64,000 nt of DNA from CAWIJJ01 sp963836405. GTDB taxonomy: Bacteria; Acidobacteriota; Terriglobia; Bryobacterales; Bryobacteraceae. The position numbers were made by a program, and so were the translations under genes. Under the pieces are notes generated by a model. The model made no database searches and had not been told where the DNA came from. It saw only the letters and a program-made list of their open reading frames with translations. This document shows, in pieces, positions 34,317 through 42,949 of the stretch; position 1 is the first letter of the stretch, and each line of letters starts with the position of its first letter. The DNA lies in NCBI GenBank assembly GCA_963836405.1, contig CAWIJL010000007.1, positions 310,001 through 374,000 on the forward strand. The letters run 5' to 3'.

Positions 34317-34706
34317 ATGGAATCAGACGTCCTGGTAGTTGACGATTCCGCCGCCATCCGTAAGATTCTTCAGCGCGTGCTGCGCCAGACCGGCATGGCG
34401 ATTCGAAATATCTACGAGGCAGGCGACGGGCAGCAGGCCCTGGAGTTGCTTTCCAGCAACCCTGTATCGCTCGTGTTAACGGATATTAACATGCCGAAAA
34501 TGGATGGCCTTCAGTTGCTCGGCGCCATGAAGGCGTCCGAGGCGTGGCGATCCATTGCCGTCGTGATGATCACAACCGAAGGCGGCGAAGCCAAGGTAGG
34601 CGAGGCTGTCAAGCTGGGCGCCGCCGGTTATGTGCGCAAGCCGTTTACGGCGGATCAGATCAAGGAAAAGCTGGTCGGCATCCTCGAACCGACGGTGAAC
34701 TTATGA
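34317..34706 (+). CDS. cheY: CheY-like response regulator, first gene of chemotaxis operon
   Basis: 129-residue single receiver domain. Acidic pair DD in VLVVDDSAA, phospho-acceptor in LVLTDINMP, Thr in VMITTEGG, Lys in YVRKPF. AAGGAG lies four bases before ATG 34317. It likely carries the CheA signal to FliM, encoded divergently next door. The stop overlaps the CheX start (ATGA). Confidence 0.93.
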   Translation: MESDVLVVDDSAAIRKILQRVLRQTGMAIRNIYEAGDGQQALELLSSNPVSLVLTDINMPKMDGLQLLGAMKASEAWRSIAVVMITTEGGEAKVGEAVKLGAAGYVRKPFTADQIKEKLVGILEPTVNL

Positions 34707-35230
34707 GCCTCGAAAATTTGGTCCTGGATTGCCTCTGCCGGTCCTCCGCGGAGGTTTTCACGACGATGCTCGGCGTGGAGTTGGAGCCGCCGTCCCGCAG
34801 CGTAGAACGGGGCGTGCCGGATGCCAATGACGGCGTCGTATCGTTCATCGGCCTGGCCGGATCGTGGGCGGGCACTGGGAGTATCTCCTGTTCCCCGGAG
34901 CTCGCTTGCCGGGTTTGCTCCCATTTGCTGATGACGGAGAGCACGGCGGTGAACGAAGAGGTGCTGGACGCCGTGGCCGAGCTGACCAACATGATCATCG
35001 GCAGCGCCAAAACCGAACTCGAAGGGCACCTGGGTCCGCTGGGGCTAAGCATTCCAACCGTTGTATTCGGCCGGAATTTCCGGACCAAGAGCGCCGGCAC
35101 TACCGAATGGCTGGTGCTCCGGTATCCCTGGGACGATGACGTCCTGGTGATCAAGCTTTGTCTGACGCAAAGCGACCGTGTCCCTCACGCGCCCGCTCAT
35201 GTGCCGAACGCTATTCACATCGATGTTTGA
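34703..35230 (+). CDS. cheX: CheX-type CheY-P phosphatase
   Basis: 175 residues of the CheX/CheC/FliY phosphatase group. The catalytic ExxN motif lies in VAELTNMIIG (E93, N96). Other features are GVVSFIGLAGSWAGTGSI and the C-terminal YPWDDDVLVIKLCL. It removes phosphate from CheY to end the signal. A single ExxN motif, as in dimeric CheX, is present. Coupled to the upstream cheY by a four-base overlap. Confidence 0.85.
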   Translation: MSLENLVLDCLCRSSAEVFTTMLGVELEPPSRSVERGVPDANDGVVSFIGLAGSWAGTGSISCSPELACRVCSHLLMTESTAVNEEVLDAVAELTNMIIGSAKTELEGHLGPLGLSIPTVVFGRNFRTKSAGTTEWLVLRYPWDDDVLVIKLCLTQSDRVPHAPAHVPNAIHIDV

Positions 35231-35242
35231 AAGGAAAAGAGA

Positions 35243-35755
35243 ATGACCACCACCCAAACGGAACCGGCCGCCGGTGCCCAAGCCGATGTGCGCACGGGCA
35301 AATATCTGACATTTCAGCTGGCGAACGAAGAGTTCGGCATTCGCGTACTCAAGGTTCGGGAGATCATGGGGCTGCTCGAGATAACGGCCGTACCCCAGAC
35401 GCCGCCGCATGTAAAAGGCGTCATTAATCTGCGCGGCAAAGTGATCCCGGTGATCGATCTTCGGCTGAAGTTCGGAATACCGGCGGTCGAGTACACACAA
35501 CGAACCTGCATTATCGTCACCCAAGTGCAGGGAGAGAACGGGCCGAGCCTGATGGGCACCATCGTGGACGGCGTATCCGAGGTATTGAACCTGACCGCGT
35601 CGGAGATCGAGGACACCCCCGATTTCGGAGAGAACGTGACCGGCGGGTACCTGCTCGGGTTGGCAAAAGTCAAAGGAAAGGTAAAAATCCTGTTGGATAT
35701 CGATCGTGTGCTGACTGCCCAGGAACTGCGGCATCTCCATGCAATCCTCCCCTAG
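35243..35755 (+). CDS. cheW: Chemotaxis coupling protein CheW
   Basis: 170 residues. The SH3-like CheW fold is complete: KYLTFQLANEEFGIRVLKVR, the receptor-binding VKGVINLRGKVIPVIDLRLK, and KVKGKVKILLDIDRVL. It links the methyl-accepting protein to CheA at the inner membrane. It sits between cheX and mcp in the operon, 12 bases after cheX. Confidence 0.95.
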   Translation: MTTTQTEPAAGAQADVRTGKYLTFQLANEEFGIRVLKVREIMGLLEITAVPQTPPHVKGVINLRGKVIPVIDLRLKFGIPAVEYTQRTCIIVTQVQGENGPSLMGTIVDGVSEVLNLTASEIEDTPDFGENVTGGYLLGLAKVKGKVKILLDIDRVLTAQELRHLHAILP

Positions 35756-35776
35756 CCGGATCAGGAGTTTACAGCG

Positions 35777-37375
35777 ATGAACTTGAAGAACATGAGTTTT
35801 ACTGCAAAAGTCGCGGCGAGCGCCGGGGTTCTGGCCAGCTTGCTGCTGTTGGCGGCCTGGTACGGCCTGCATACAGCCGGGAGTCTCCGCGAATCTTTTA
35901 CGTATATCGTCGGCACCAAAGCAAAAGCTTTGGAACTGGCTGGAACGATCAACACCGCGGAATCCAACATGGCTGCCGGACAGCGTGGTCTTGTTGCGTT
36001 CACGTTTGGTAAAGAGGCCGACCACGCGGCTGGCGCCAAACAGACCTATCGCGCCAGTCTCGAGACTCTGCGAGCCGCGCTTTCCGAAATCAAGCCCCTC
36101 ATCGATACCGATCACGGCAAGAAACTGCTCGAGACAATCACGTCCAATGTCAATACCTGGGACGGACTGTACACAGAAGTGCAGAGGGAGGCCGACGCGG
36201 GAGATGCGGAGGGAGCGATGAAAGGGCTCCTCGGGATAACGGCGACGTACAAGGCGATCGGTGACCAGTGCGACGAACTCAGCCAGCTACAACGGAGCGC
36301 TCTTGACGCGGCCAACAAGGAGGCCGGCGTGGAGTACCAATCGGCCCGCATGTTTCTGATCGGGTTTATTGTCCTGGGCGCATTAACCGCCATGGGGGCC
36401 CTGGCGATGGTCCGTTCGGCGTCGAGTCAGCTCCGGCAGGTTGCGGTGGAGATGTTCGAAGGTTCGCGCCAGGTGGCAGCAGCTTCGGGCCAGGTAGCGG
36501 CAGCCAGCCAGTCCCTGGCGCAGGGCACCAGCGAACAGGCGGCCACACTCGAAGAGACCTCTTCCTCCACTTCCGAGATCACGGCCATAACGCGAAAGAA
36601 CGCCGAAAACACGCGCACCGTGGCCGGACACATGGACGAGACCGCGAAGCTGGTGCAGGAAGCCAACCAGAACCTCGGGGCCATGATGGAGTCGATGAAG
36701 GATATCAATAGCTCGAGCGAGCGCATCTCGAAGATCATCCGCGTCATCGACGAAATCGCGTTCCAGACAAACATCCTTGCGTTGAACGCGGCTGTGGAAG
36801 CCGCCCGCGCGGGAGAGGCCGGAATGGGCTTCGCAGTGGTGGCCGATGAGGTGCGGAATCTGGCCCAGAGAAGCGCCCAGGCAGCCAAAGACACGGCCGC
36901 CCTGATCGAGGAGTCGATCGGAAAGTCCGGAGAAGGCAGCCGCAAGCTGGAGTTGGTAGCCCGGTCGATTCAGCAGATCACCGGCAGTGCCAACCAGGTC
37001 AAGACGCTGGTGGACGAAGTTCATGTCGGGAGCCAGGAACAGGCCCGCGGAATCGAGCAGATCGGAACCGCCGTCGGGCAGATGGAGCAGGTGACGCAGC
37101 GCAGTGCCGCCAATGCGGAGGAGAGCGCCTCGGCCAGTGAGGAACTGGCAGGCCAGGCTCAAAGCCTGTACGCCAGCGTGGAGCGGCTCCGGCTGATCGT
37201 GGGCGGCCAGGCGGAGTCCGGCAGGAGCAATGCGGCCCCGGTCGGGATGAAGCCGGCGCCGACGCGGGGCCTCGCCGCGCTCGGATCCTCGCTGCGAGCG
37301 GCGAATGGACCGAACAAGGCCATGGTCGCCGCTCACCAGGCCTTTCCTCTGGATGAAAACGAGCAGTCGTTCTGA
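35777..37375 (+). CDS. Methyl-accepting chemotaxis protein without HAMP domain
   Basis: 532 residues. First membrane helix at about 12-31, a periplasmic four-helix-bundle sensor (about 35-188), second helix at about 192-212. The signalling domain begins at once (RSASSQLRQVAVEM), with no HAMP module. The hairpin tip (about 324-362) includes IDEIAFQTNILALNAAVEA and GFAVVADEVRNLAQRSA. Methylation regions flank it (AATLEETSSSTSEIT, SAANAEESASASEEL). The C-terminus (DENEQSF) lacks the NWETF tether for CheR. It is the only receptor in the cluster, so it is probably the dedicated input of this array. Confidence 0.92.
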   Translation: MNLKNMSFTAKVAASAGVLASLLLLAAWYGLHTAGSLRESFTYIVGTKAKALELAGTINTAESNMAAGQRGLVAFTFGKEADHAAGAKQTYRASLETLRAALSEIKPLIDTDHGKKLLETITSNVNTWDGLYTEVQREADAGDAEGAMKGLLGITATYKAIGDQCDELSQLQRSALDAANKEAGVEYQSARMFLIGFIVLGALTAMGALAMVRSASSQLRQVAVEMFEGSRQVAAASGQVAAASQSLAQGTSEQAATLEETSSSTSEITAITRKNAENTRTVAGHMDETAKLVQEANQNLGAMMESMKDINSSSERISKIIRVIDEIAFQTNILALNAAVEAARAGEAGMGFAVVADEVRNLAQRSAQAAKDTAALIEESIGKSGEGSRKLELVARSIQQITGSANQVKTLVDEVHVGSQEQARGIEQIGTAVGQMEQVTQRSAANAEESASASEELAGQAQSLYASVERLRLIVGGQAESGRSNAAPVGMKPAPTRGLAALGSSLRAANGPNKAMVAAHQAFPLDENEQSF

Positions 37376-37387
37376 AGGTAAACAAAC

Positions 37388-39370
37388 ATGGTGCACTCCG
37401 CCGAATTGCGTGGCCGCGTCGAAGAGATGGCCCTGAAGCTGGTCATGGATCCGGCGGTGGAATCCGATCCATCCGGCTGGATGACTTTCCTCGAACAGGT
37501 TCGCCAAGCTGCTGTTCGGGACAACCTGCGATTGGTGGCCGGGGCCGTGGACACGGCCCTGGAACAAGTCCGGCGAGCCGGCGCGGTCGCCTCCGTCTTC
37601 CAGGACGGGATCGGCCTCATCCAGGAAGCTCTGGAGCGGGATGGGGCCGAAACGCCCAATCCCGCGGCCTCCCTGGCCGGTGATCCGGAGCTCATGTCCG
37701 ACTTCGTGGTGGAGAGCCGCGAGCACCTGGGACTGATCGAAGCCGAGACCCTGACGCTCGAAAAAGATCCCGGAAATTCGGACGCGCTCCACGCCGTTTT
37801 TCGTGGTTTTCACACGATTAAGGGCCTGGCGGGATTTCTGGAGCTGGCTGACATCCAGAAGCACGCGCATGAAGTGGAAACGCTGCTGGACCGGGTCCGC
37901 AATGCGGAACTGACCCTCTCGCCCGCCGCGATCGACCTGATTCTCGAGAGCGCCGATTACCTAAAACGCTGGGTCGCCTGCGTGGACGACCAGTTGCGGA
38001 ACCGGCCGGCCACCGTGCCGGCCGAAGATGCGGGGCTGATTGAAAGGATTCGAGCCGCGGCTGCGGGCCAGGAACAGCAGCCGGCGCCCGCGACCGGATT
38101 GGAGGCGCTGGCTTCGGCAGTGGAGGCGTCCGGCGCGCCGCAGGCGGCACCGCGGGAAGCGGCTCCCCCTGCCGTGGCGGTTCCGGCCCGGGCCGACTCC
38201 ATCGCGGTGCGGGTGGACACGGCGAAACTGGACAGCCTGGTGGATATGGCCGGCGAACTGGTGATCGCCGAATCCCTGGTGCGGCACGACCCCGAATTGG
38301 TGCAAGTGAAGAGCCAGAGCCTGCAACGGAAGATAGCGCACCTGACCCGCATCACCGCCGAGCTTCAGAAGACAGCGATGGCGATGCGGCTCATCCCGGT
38401 GGGTCCGCTGTTTCGGCGCATGGCGCGGCTGGTCCGCGACCTTTCCCGACAGTTTGACAAGCGCGTCGAAATGGAGACATCGGGCGATGAAATCGAGCTC
38501 GACCGCAATATCGTGGAACAGCTCGGCGATCCGCTGATGCATATGGTCCGCAACGCTCTCGACCACGGGATCGAGGGCCCGGAGGCCAGGCAGAGTGCGG
38601 GAAAAAATGCGGCCGCGCGCCTGCTTCTGCGCGCATCGCACCAGGCAGGGCAGGTAGTGGTCGAGGTGTCCGACGACGGACGCGGACTGGACAGGGAACG
38701 GATCCGTGCCAAGGCCCTCGAGCGAAACCTGATCCAGCCGGACGACGTGTTGTCCGACAGCGAGATCTGCAATCTGATCTTCGAGCCCGGCTTCACCACA
38801 GCCGCGCAGGTGACCAATGTCTCCGGCCGCGGCGTGGGGATGGATGTCGTCCGGAAACACGTGGAGCGATTGCGCGGCCGAATCGAATTGCGCTCCACGG
38901 TGGGACAGGGCACGACTTTTCTGATCAAGCTGCCGCTGACGCTGGCAATCATCGACGGCCTTGTGGTCGGCGTCGGGCAGGAACGGTATATCGTTCCCAT
39001 GTTCGCCGTGCGGGAAATGTTTCGGCCGGCGGAGGACTGCATCTGGAGTATCCAGAATCGGGCCGAGACGGCCCTGGTGCGCGGAATGCTGCTGCCGGTC
39101 CTGCGGCTCTACCGGCGCTTCGGTGTCACGCCGGTTTCCGAGGATCCGAAGCAATCCGTTCTGATAGTGGCGGAGGCCGGTGACCGCCGTTTCTGCATCG
39201 TGGTGGATGAGCTGATCGGCAAGCAGGAGGTAGTGATCAAGTCGCTGGGGGACATGTTCAACCGGGTGGAAGGTATCGCCGGTGGGGCCATCCTGGGCGA
39301 TGGACGGGTCGGATTGATCCTCGATGTGGAGCGGTTGTACAAGGATGGAACCAGTGAGCCTGGGCACTGA
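37388..39370 (+). CDS. cheA: Chemotaxis histidine kinase CheA, P2-less
   Basis: 660 residues. An N-terminal 95-residue helical region precedes the Hpt (P1) domain with H142 in FRGFHTIKGLAGFL. A linker rich in Ala/Pro (about 215-270) replaces a recognisable CheY-binding P2 domain. Dimerisation domain (VDMAGELVIAESLV) and ATPase domain follow, with HMVRNALDHGIE, DDGRGLD and GRGVGMDVV; then a CheW-like P5 domain (TLAIIDGLVVGVGQERYIVP). It is autophosphorylating and feeds CheY and CheB. Twelve bases after mcp; the 3' end contains the cheR start. Confidence 0.95.
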   Translation: MVHSAELRGRVEEMALKLVMDPAVESDPSGWMTFLEQVRQAAVRDNLRLVAGAVDTALEQVRRAGAVASVFQDGIGLIQEALERDGAETPNPAASLAGDPELMSDFVVESREHLGLIEAETLTLEKDPGNSDALHAVFRGFHTIKGLAGFLELADIQKHAHEVETLLDRVRNAELTLSPAAIDLILESADYLKRWVACVDDQLRNRPATVPAEDAGLIERIRAAAAGQEQQPAPATGLEALASAVEASGAPQAAPREAAPPAVAVPARADSIAVRVDTAKLDSLVDMAGELVIAESLVRHDPELVQVKSQSLQRKIAHLTRITAELQKTAMAMRLIPVGPLFRRMARLVRDLSRQFDKRVEMETSGDEIELDRNIVEQLGDPLMHMVRNALDHGIEGPEARQSAGKNAAARLLLRASHQAGQVVVEVSDDGRGLDRERIRAKALERNLIQPDDVLSDSEICNLIFEPGFTTAAQVTNVSGRGVGMDVVRKHVERLRGRIELRSTVGQGTTFLIKLPLTLAIIDGLVVGVGQERYIVPMFAVREMFRPAEDCIWSIQNRAETALVRGMLLPVLRLYRRFGVTPVSEDPKQSVLIVAEAGDRRFCIVVDELIGKQEVVIKSLGDMFNRVEGIAGGAILGDGRVGLILDVERLYKDGTSEPGH

Positions 39371-40217
39371 TAAATCGATTTTGAATTGGGCCGACCCGCA
39401 CCTGCTGCCGCGGCTTGGGGGAAACGATTTCGAGCAACTTCGCCAGCTCGCGTATCGTGAGTTCGGGCTGGACCTGAAGCCTGGAAAAGAGGAGCTGGTG
39501 ACGGCCAGGCTGCGCAAGCTGGTTCAGGCCGGAGGGTTTGCCAGCTTCCGCGCCTACCACCGGCACGTCGTCGAAGACCGGACCGGGCAATCGCTCTGCC
39601 GCTTGATCGACGCGCTGGTCACCAACCATACCTCGTTTTATCGGGAACCGGATCATTTTGAATTCCTGAAGGCGGAGGTGCTCCCGCGCTTCGTCCAAAA
39701 GGACGGAATAGAAGTATGGAGCGCCGCCTGCTCCACGGGCGAAGAGGTCTGGACGCTCGCCTGCATCCTCAATGAAGGGCTGCCCGGGCGCCGGATTCAT
39801 GTGGCGGCATCGGATATCTCCTACCGGGTGCTGCGGTTTGCTTCCGAGGCCCTTTACCCGCTGGAACGCTTCCAGGGCATTCCGACGGGATGGCTCTCGC
39901 GGTATTTCGTCGCCGAAAAGGGCTCCCCGCAGAGTTACCGGGTGCTTCCCAGAATCCGCGCGCAGGCCACCTTTCAACGCATCAATCTGATTGCGCCGCC
40001 GCACGACTCCAAGTGCTATCCCGTTATCTTCTGCCGCAACGTGATGATCTATTTCGATCGGGCCACGCAGGAAAAAGTGATTCAGTACCTTTCCGGGCGG
40101 CTGGCGCCGGGCGGCTACCTGTTCGTAGGTCACGCCGAGAGCCTGGCGCGCGTTTCGCACGACCTCGAGTACGTTCGTCCCGCGGTTTATCGCAAGGCTG
40201 GAGCGAGGGAACGCTAG
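39345..40217 (+). CDS. cheR: Chemotaxis methyltransferase CheR
   Basis: About 290 residues. SAM-dependent methylation of receptor glutamates. Helical N-domain (FEQLRQLAYREFGLDLKPGK), then the catalytic domain with TNHTSFYREPDHFEFL, VWSAACSTGEEVWTLACIL, VAASDISYRVLRFA, CRNVMIYFDRATQEKV and GYLFVGHAESL. No TPR extension. ATG 39345 overlaps cheA by 26 bases; GTG 39354 is an alternative. The stop overlaps the cheD GTG. Confidence 0.94.
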   Translation: MEPVSLGTDKSILNWADPHLLPRLGGNDFEQLRQLAYREFGLDLKPGKEELVTARLRKLVQAGGFASFRAYHRHVVEDRTGQSLCRLIDALVTNHTSFYREPDHFEFLKAEVLPRFVQKDGIEVWSAACSTGEEVWTLACILNEGLPGRRIHVAASDISYRVLRFASEALYPLERFQGIPTGWLSRYFVAEKGSPQSYRVLPRIRAQATFQRINLIAPPHDSKCYPVIFCRNVMIYFDRATQEKVIQYLSGRLAPGGYLFVGHAESLARVSHDLEYVRPAVYRKAGARER

Positions 40218-40726
40218 TGGCGCAACTGGTGATTGGGATGGCCGACTGCGGAATTGCCGACAGCCCGGGACAAGTGCTCACGACGTACGCCCTGGGCTCG
40301 TGCATCGGAGTGGCGATGCACGACGCCAGGAGCGGATTGGGCGGTCTGCTGCACTTCATGCTTCCCGATTCAACCATGGACCCTGCGAAGGCCCGTCAGA
40401 ACCCGTATATGTTCGCAGACACCGGCATCCCGCTGCTGCTGGAAAACCTGCGCTCGCGGGGAGCCGTAACCAAGCGGCTGGTGGTGCGCGCGGCGGGTGG
40501 GGCGCAGATGATGGACCCCGGAGGCATTTTCGAAATCGGCAAACGGAATTGCCTGGCGATGCGCAAACTGCTTTGGAAGGCTGGCGTCCTTATCGACGCG
40601 GAGGCGGTCGGCGGCTCGCAGTCCCGCACCATGCGCCTCGAGGTCGGAAGCGGCAGGGTGTGGCTGCACGAAGGCGGCGAGGTTCGGGAACTCCCGGCCG
40701 GGCGCCGCGTGAAAGGAGTGGCCTGA
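40217..40726 (+). CDS. cheD: Chemoreceptor glutamine deamidase CheD
   Basis: 169 residues from GTG 40217, which overlaps the cheR TAG. The papain-like triad is visible: Cys29 in TTYALGSCIGVAMHD, His46 in GLGGLLHFMLPD, and the Thr of the VLTTYALG segment. GGAQMMDPGGIFEIGKRN is family-typical. It deamidates receptor glutamines and can modulate CheC/CheX-type phosphatases, two of which flank it. Confidence 0.93.
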   Translation: MAQLVIGMADCGIADSPGQVLTTYALGSCIGVAMHDARSGLGGLLHFMLPDSTMDPAKARQNPYMFADTGIPLLLENLRSRGAVTKRLVVRAAGGAQMMDPGGIFEIGKRNCLAMRKLLWKAGVLIDAEAVGGSQSRTMRLEVGSGRVWLHEGGEVRELPAGRRVKGVA

Positions 40727-41112
40727 TGGCGTACCGGATTCTGATCGTGGACGATTCTCCGGCGATGCGCGCTTTTGTCCGGCGCACGGTGAATTTGTGC
40801 GGCTTCGACGTGGCGGAATGCCTGGAAGCGGGCAACGGACGCGAAGCGCTGGAGCTTCTCGGTCACGAATGGGTGGACGTGATTCTGACCGATATCAACA
40901 TGCCGCTGATGAACGGAGAGGAACTGGCGCGGGCGCTCGATGGGGATGAGATGCTGCGGACCATTCCGGTGGTGGTCGTCTCCACCGACTCGACCTCGTG
41001 CCGCATCCGGCAGATGACTTCCCTCGGCGCGCGGGGCTATCTTCCCAAGCCGTTTCTGCCGCAGGAACTGCGGGCGGAACTCGATCGGATACTGGGAGAA
41101 GTCCATGCCTGA
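40726..41112 (+). CDS. Second CheY-like response regulator
   Basis: 128-residue single receiver: ILIVDDSPAM, VILTDINMP, VVVSTDSTSC (Ser/Thr switch) and YLPKPFLP. It overlaps cheD (TGATG) and the next gene by eight bases. With the first CheY it gives the array two free receivers; one may act as a phosphate sink or drive a separate output. The sequence does not say which binds FliM. Confidence 0.93.
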   Translation: MAYRILIVDDSPAMRAFVRRTVNLCGFDVAECLEAGNGREALELLGHEWVDVILTDINMPLMNGEELARALDGDEMLRTIPVVVVSTDSTSCRIRQMTSLGARGYLPKPFLPQELRAELDRILGEVHA

Positions 41113-41563
41113 CTCCTCGTGGACGCAATCATTGGCCCTGGCCGCGCAACGGGTGCTCGAAACGATGTTCTTCACCGTGGCCGGCGAGCCCGTGGATGGC
41201 GGGGTCTTCGATCCCGGCGCATCGGTCGGCGCCCGGCTCGCTTTCGAAGGAAGTGCGACCGGCACACTTTCGGTCCGGCTCACCAGGGCATCGGCGCGGG
41301 CGCTGGCCGCCGATTTTTTGGGCTACGATGCCGAATCGGTGTCCGACCCGCAGATGGTGGAGGTGGTCTGTGAGTTCGCAAACATGGTCTGCGGATCGAT
41401 GGTGAGCGAACTCGAGGACCAGGAACTCGTCCGGTTATCGCCGGCGGTTCCATGGGACGACCCACCGAACGCGAATGCGGAGGGAATCTACACGGCGGAA
41501 CTTCCGGATGGAGCATTATTAGCGACCGTGGAGTTGCCCGAAAGGCGCTTGCCGAATGCTTGA
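41105..41563 (+). CDS. CheX/CheC-like phosphatase, second copy
   Basis: 152 residues with the same fold style as CheX: TMFFTVAGEPVDGG, ATGTLSVRLTRAS, and the ExxN motif in VEVVCEFANMVCGSMVSELE (E90, N93). The C-terminus is shorter than in the first copy. It overlaps the preceding cheY and the following cheB by eight bases each. It likely acts on the adjacent second CheY, giving two receiver-phosphatase pairs in one operon. Confidence 0.78.
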   Translation: MPDSSWTQSLALAAQRVLETMFFTVAGEPVDGGVFDPGASVGARLAFEGSATGTLSVRLTRASARALAADFLGYDAESVSDPQMVEVVCEFANMVCGSMVSELEDQELVRLSPAVPWDDPPNANAEGIYTAELPDGALLATVELPERRLPNA

Positions 41564-42629
41564 GGCCCGGCGCATTCGAGTGCTGATTGTGGACGATTCG
41601 GCAATCGTCCGCAAGATTCTGGCGGAAGCGCTCGACGGCGAGCCGGATATCGAAGTTGTGGGTACGGCTCCCGATCCCTACGTTGCGCGCGATAAGATCT
41701 TCGCCCTGAACCCGGATGTGCTGACGCTCGATATCGAGATGCCGCGCATGGACGGGCTCACGTTTCTCAAAAAACTCATGCGCTTCCGCCCGCTCCCGAC
41801 TGTCGTGATCAGTTCACTGGCGCAGCCCTCCTGCCGGGCGGCGATGCAGGCGCTGGAAGCGGGAGCTGTGGAAGTGCTGGCGAAACCCGGCGGACCCTAC
41901 TCGGTGGGCGAGTTGCGCAGAAGCCTCGCCTCCAAAATCCGGGCCGCGGGCCGCGCCATGATCCGCGTTCCGCAGCCAGCAGGCCCCGCGCCAAACCAGC
42001 CCTGCGAGGCAACCACGCTGCCTGCGGGGACGGTCATCGCCATCGGCGCTTCCACGGGCGGCACCGAGGCCATCACCTCGATTCTGCAATGCCTGCCGGC
42101 GACGCTTCCGGGGATTGTGATTGCCCAACATATTCCGCCGGGGTTCTCGCGCGCCTTCGCCAACCGGCTGAACGAGACCTGCGCGGTTCGCGTCCACGAA
42201 GCCGAAGACGGCGATCAGGTTCTTCCGGGCACCGCCCTCGTCGCTCCGGGGGACCTGCACATGCTGCTCAGAAAAAACGGGCCGAATTATCACGTCAACG
42301 TAAAAACCGGTCCCAGGGTCTGCTACCAGCGGCCTTCCGTCGATGTGCTCTTTTCCTCAGTGGCTGAGGCGGCGGGACAAAAGGCGGTGGGTGTAATTCT
42401 AACCGGTATGGGCGACGACGGCGCGCGCGGGCTGCTGCGGATGCGGCAGGCCGGAGCGCAAACCATTGCGCAAGACGAGAATTCATGTGTCGTTTACGGG
42501 ATGCCGAGGGAAGCGGTCGAACTGGGCGCCGTGGAACAGGTTCTCCCCCTCTCTTCCATCGCTTCCGCCATCGCCGGGCACCGTCGCCGCAGCGCGGCCG
42601 CGCCGGCAGGAATTCTCGCATCCAGTTGA
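41556..42629 (+). CDS. cheB: Chemotaxis methylesterase/deamidase CheB
   Basis: 357 residues: N-terminal receiver (VLIVDDSAIVRKIL, LTLDIEMPRMDGL, VISSLA, VLAKPGG), linker, and C-terminal esterase with the Ser-His-Asp triad in AIGASTGGTEA, IVIAQHIPPGFS and LTGMGDDGARGL. It removes methyl groups from the receptor, opposing CheR. Last gene of the operon, eight-base overlap with the CheX-like gene. No terminator is obvious before the tRNA promoter. Confidence 0.95.
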   Translation: MLEARRIRVLIVDDSAIVRKILAEALDGEPDIEVVGTAPDPYVARDKIFALNPDVLTLDIEMPRMDGLTFLKKLMRFRPLPTVVISSLAQPSCRAAMQALEAGAVEVLAKPGGPYSVGELRRSLASKIRAAGRAMIRVPQPAGPAPNQPCEATTLPAGTVIAIGASTGGTEAITSILQCLPATLPGIVIAQHIPPGFSRAFANRLNETCAVRVHEAEDGDQVLPGTALVAPGDLHMLLRKNGPNYHVNVKTGPRVCYQRPSVDVLFSSVAEAAGQKAVGVILTGMGDDGARGLLRMRQAGAQTIAQDENSCVVYGMPREAVELGAVEQVLPLSSIASAIAGHRRRSAAAPAGILASS

Positions 42630-42655
42630 CTCGCGGGCACTTCGCTGGTTAAATT
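42626..42655 (+). promoter_or_regulatory. Promoter of tRNA-Glu
   Basis: TTGACT (42626-42631) and TAAATT (42650-42655) with an 18-base spacer, or TTAAAT with 17, give a start near 42661, about 28 bases before the mature tRNA. The -35 overlaps the cheB stop codon. Confidence 0.5.
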
Positions 42656-42688
42656 AATAGGAGTCCACCTGCACCGGCCATTTTGCCC

Positions 42689-42766
42689 GTCCCCATCGTC
42701 TAGCCCGGCCTAGGACATCGCCCTTTCACGGCGGTAACGGGGGTTCGAATCCCCCTGGGGACGCCA
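42689..42766 (+). tRNA. tRNA-Glu (anticodon TTC)
   Basis: The cloverleaf is complete. The acceptor stem GTCCCCA pairs with TGGGGAC (42756-42762). The D-arm has the Glu-type GTCTAG...CCTAGGAC. The anticodon stem TCGCC/GGCGG closes the loop CTTTCAC with anticodon TTC at 42725-42727. The T-arm GGGGG TTCGAAT CCCCC is intact. Discriminator G is followed by an encoded CCA (42764-42766). Nearby TTTTTT at about 42784 may help termination. Confidence 0.96.
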
Positions 42767-42949
42767 CTCGCCCTCCGGCAGTCTTTTTTCGTACCGCCGC
42801 TTCGATCGCGCTGCCCCTCTCTCCAGCCTCAAAGCTCTCCTTTGGAAACCCGCTTGCAACTCCAGATGTCATAGTTTACCGGCCACGATAGCCGGCAAGT
42901 GAACGGAACATGCGCCCTTCGACGAGACCACAGAGGAGTTGCAAAAGGT

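Noticed and set aside
36383..37870. 495-codon minus-strand frame
   Set aside because: Antisense of mcp and cheA.
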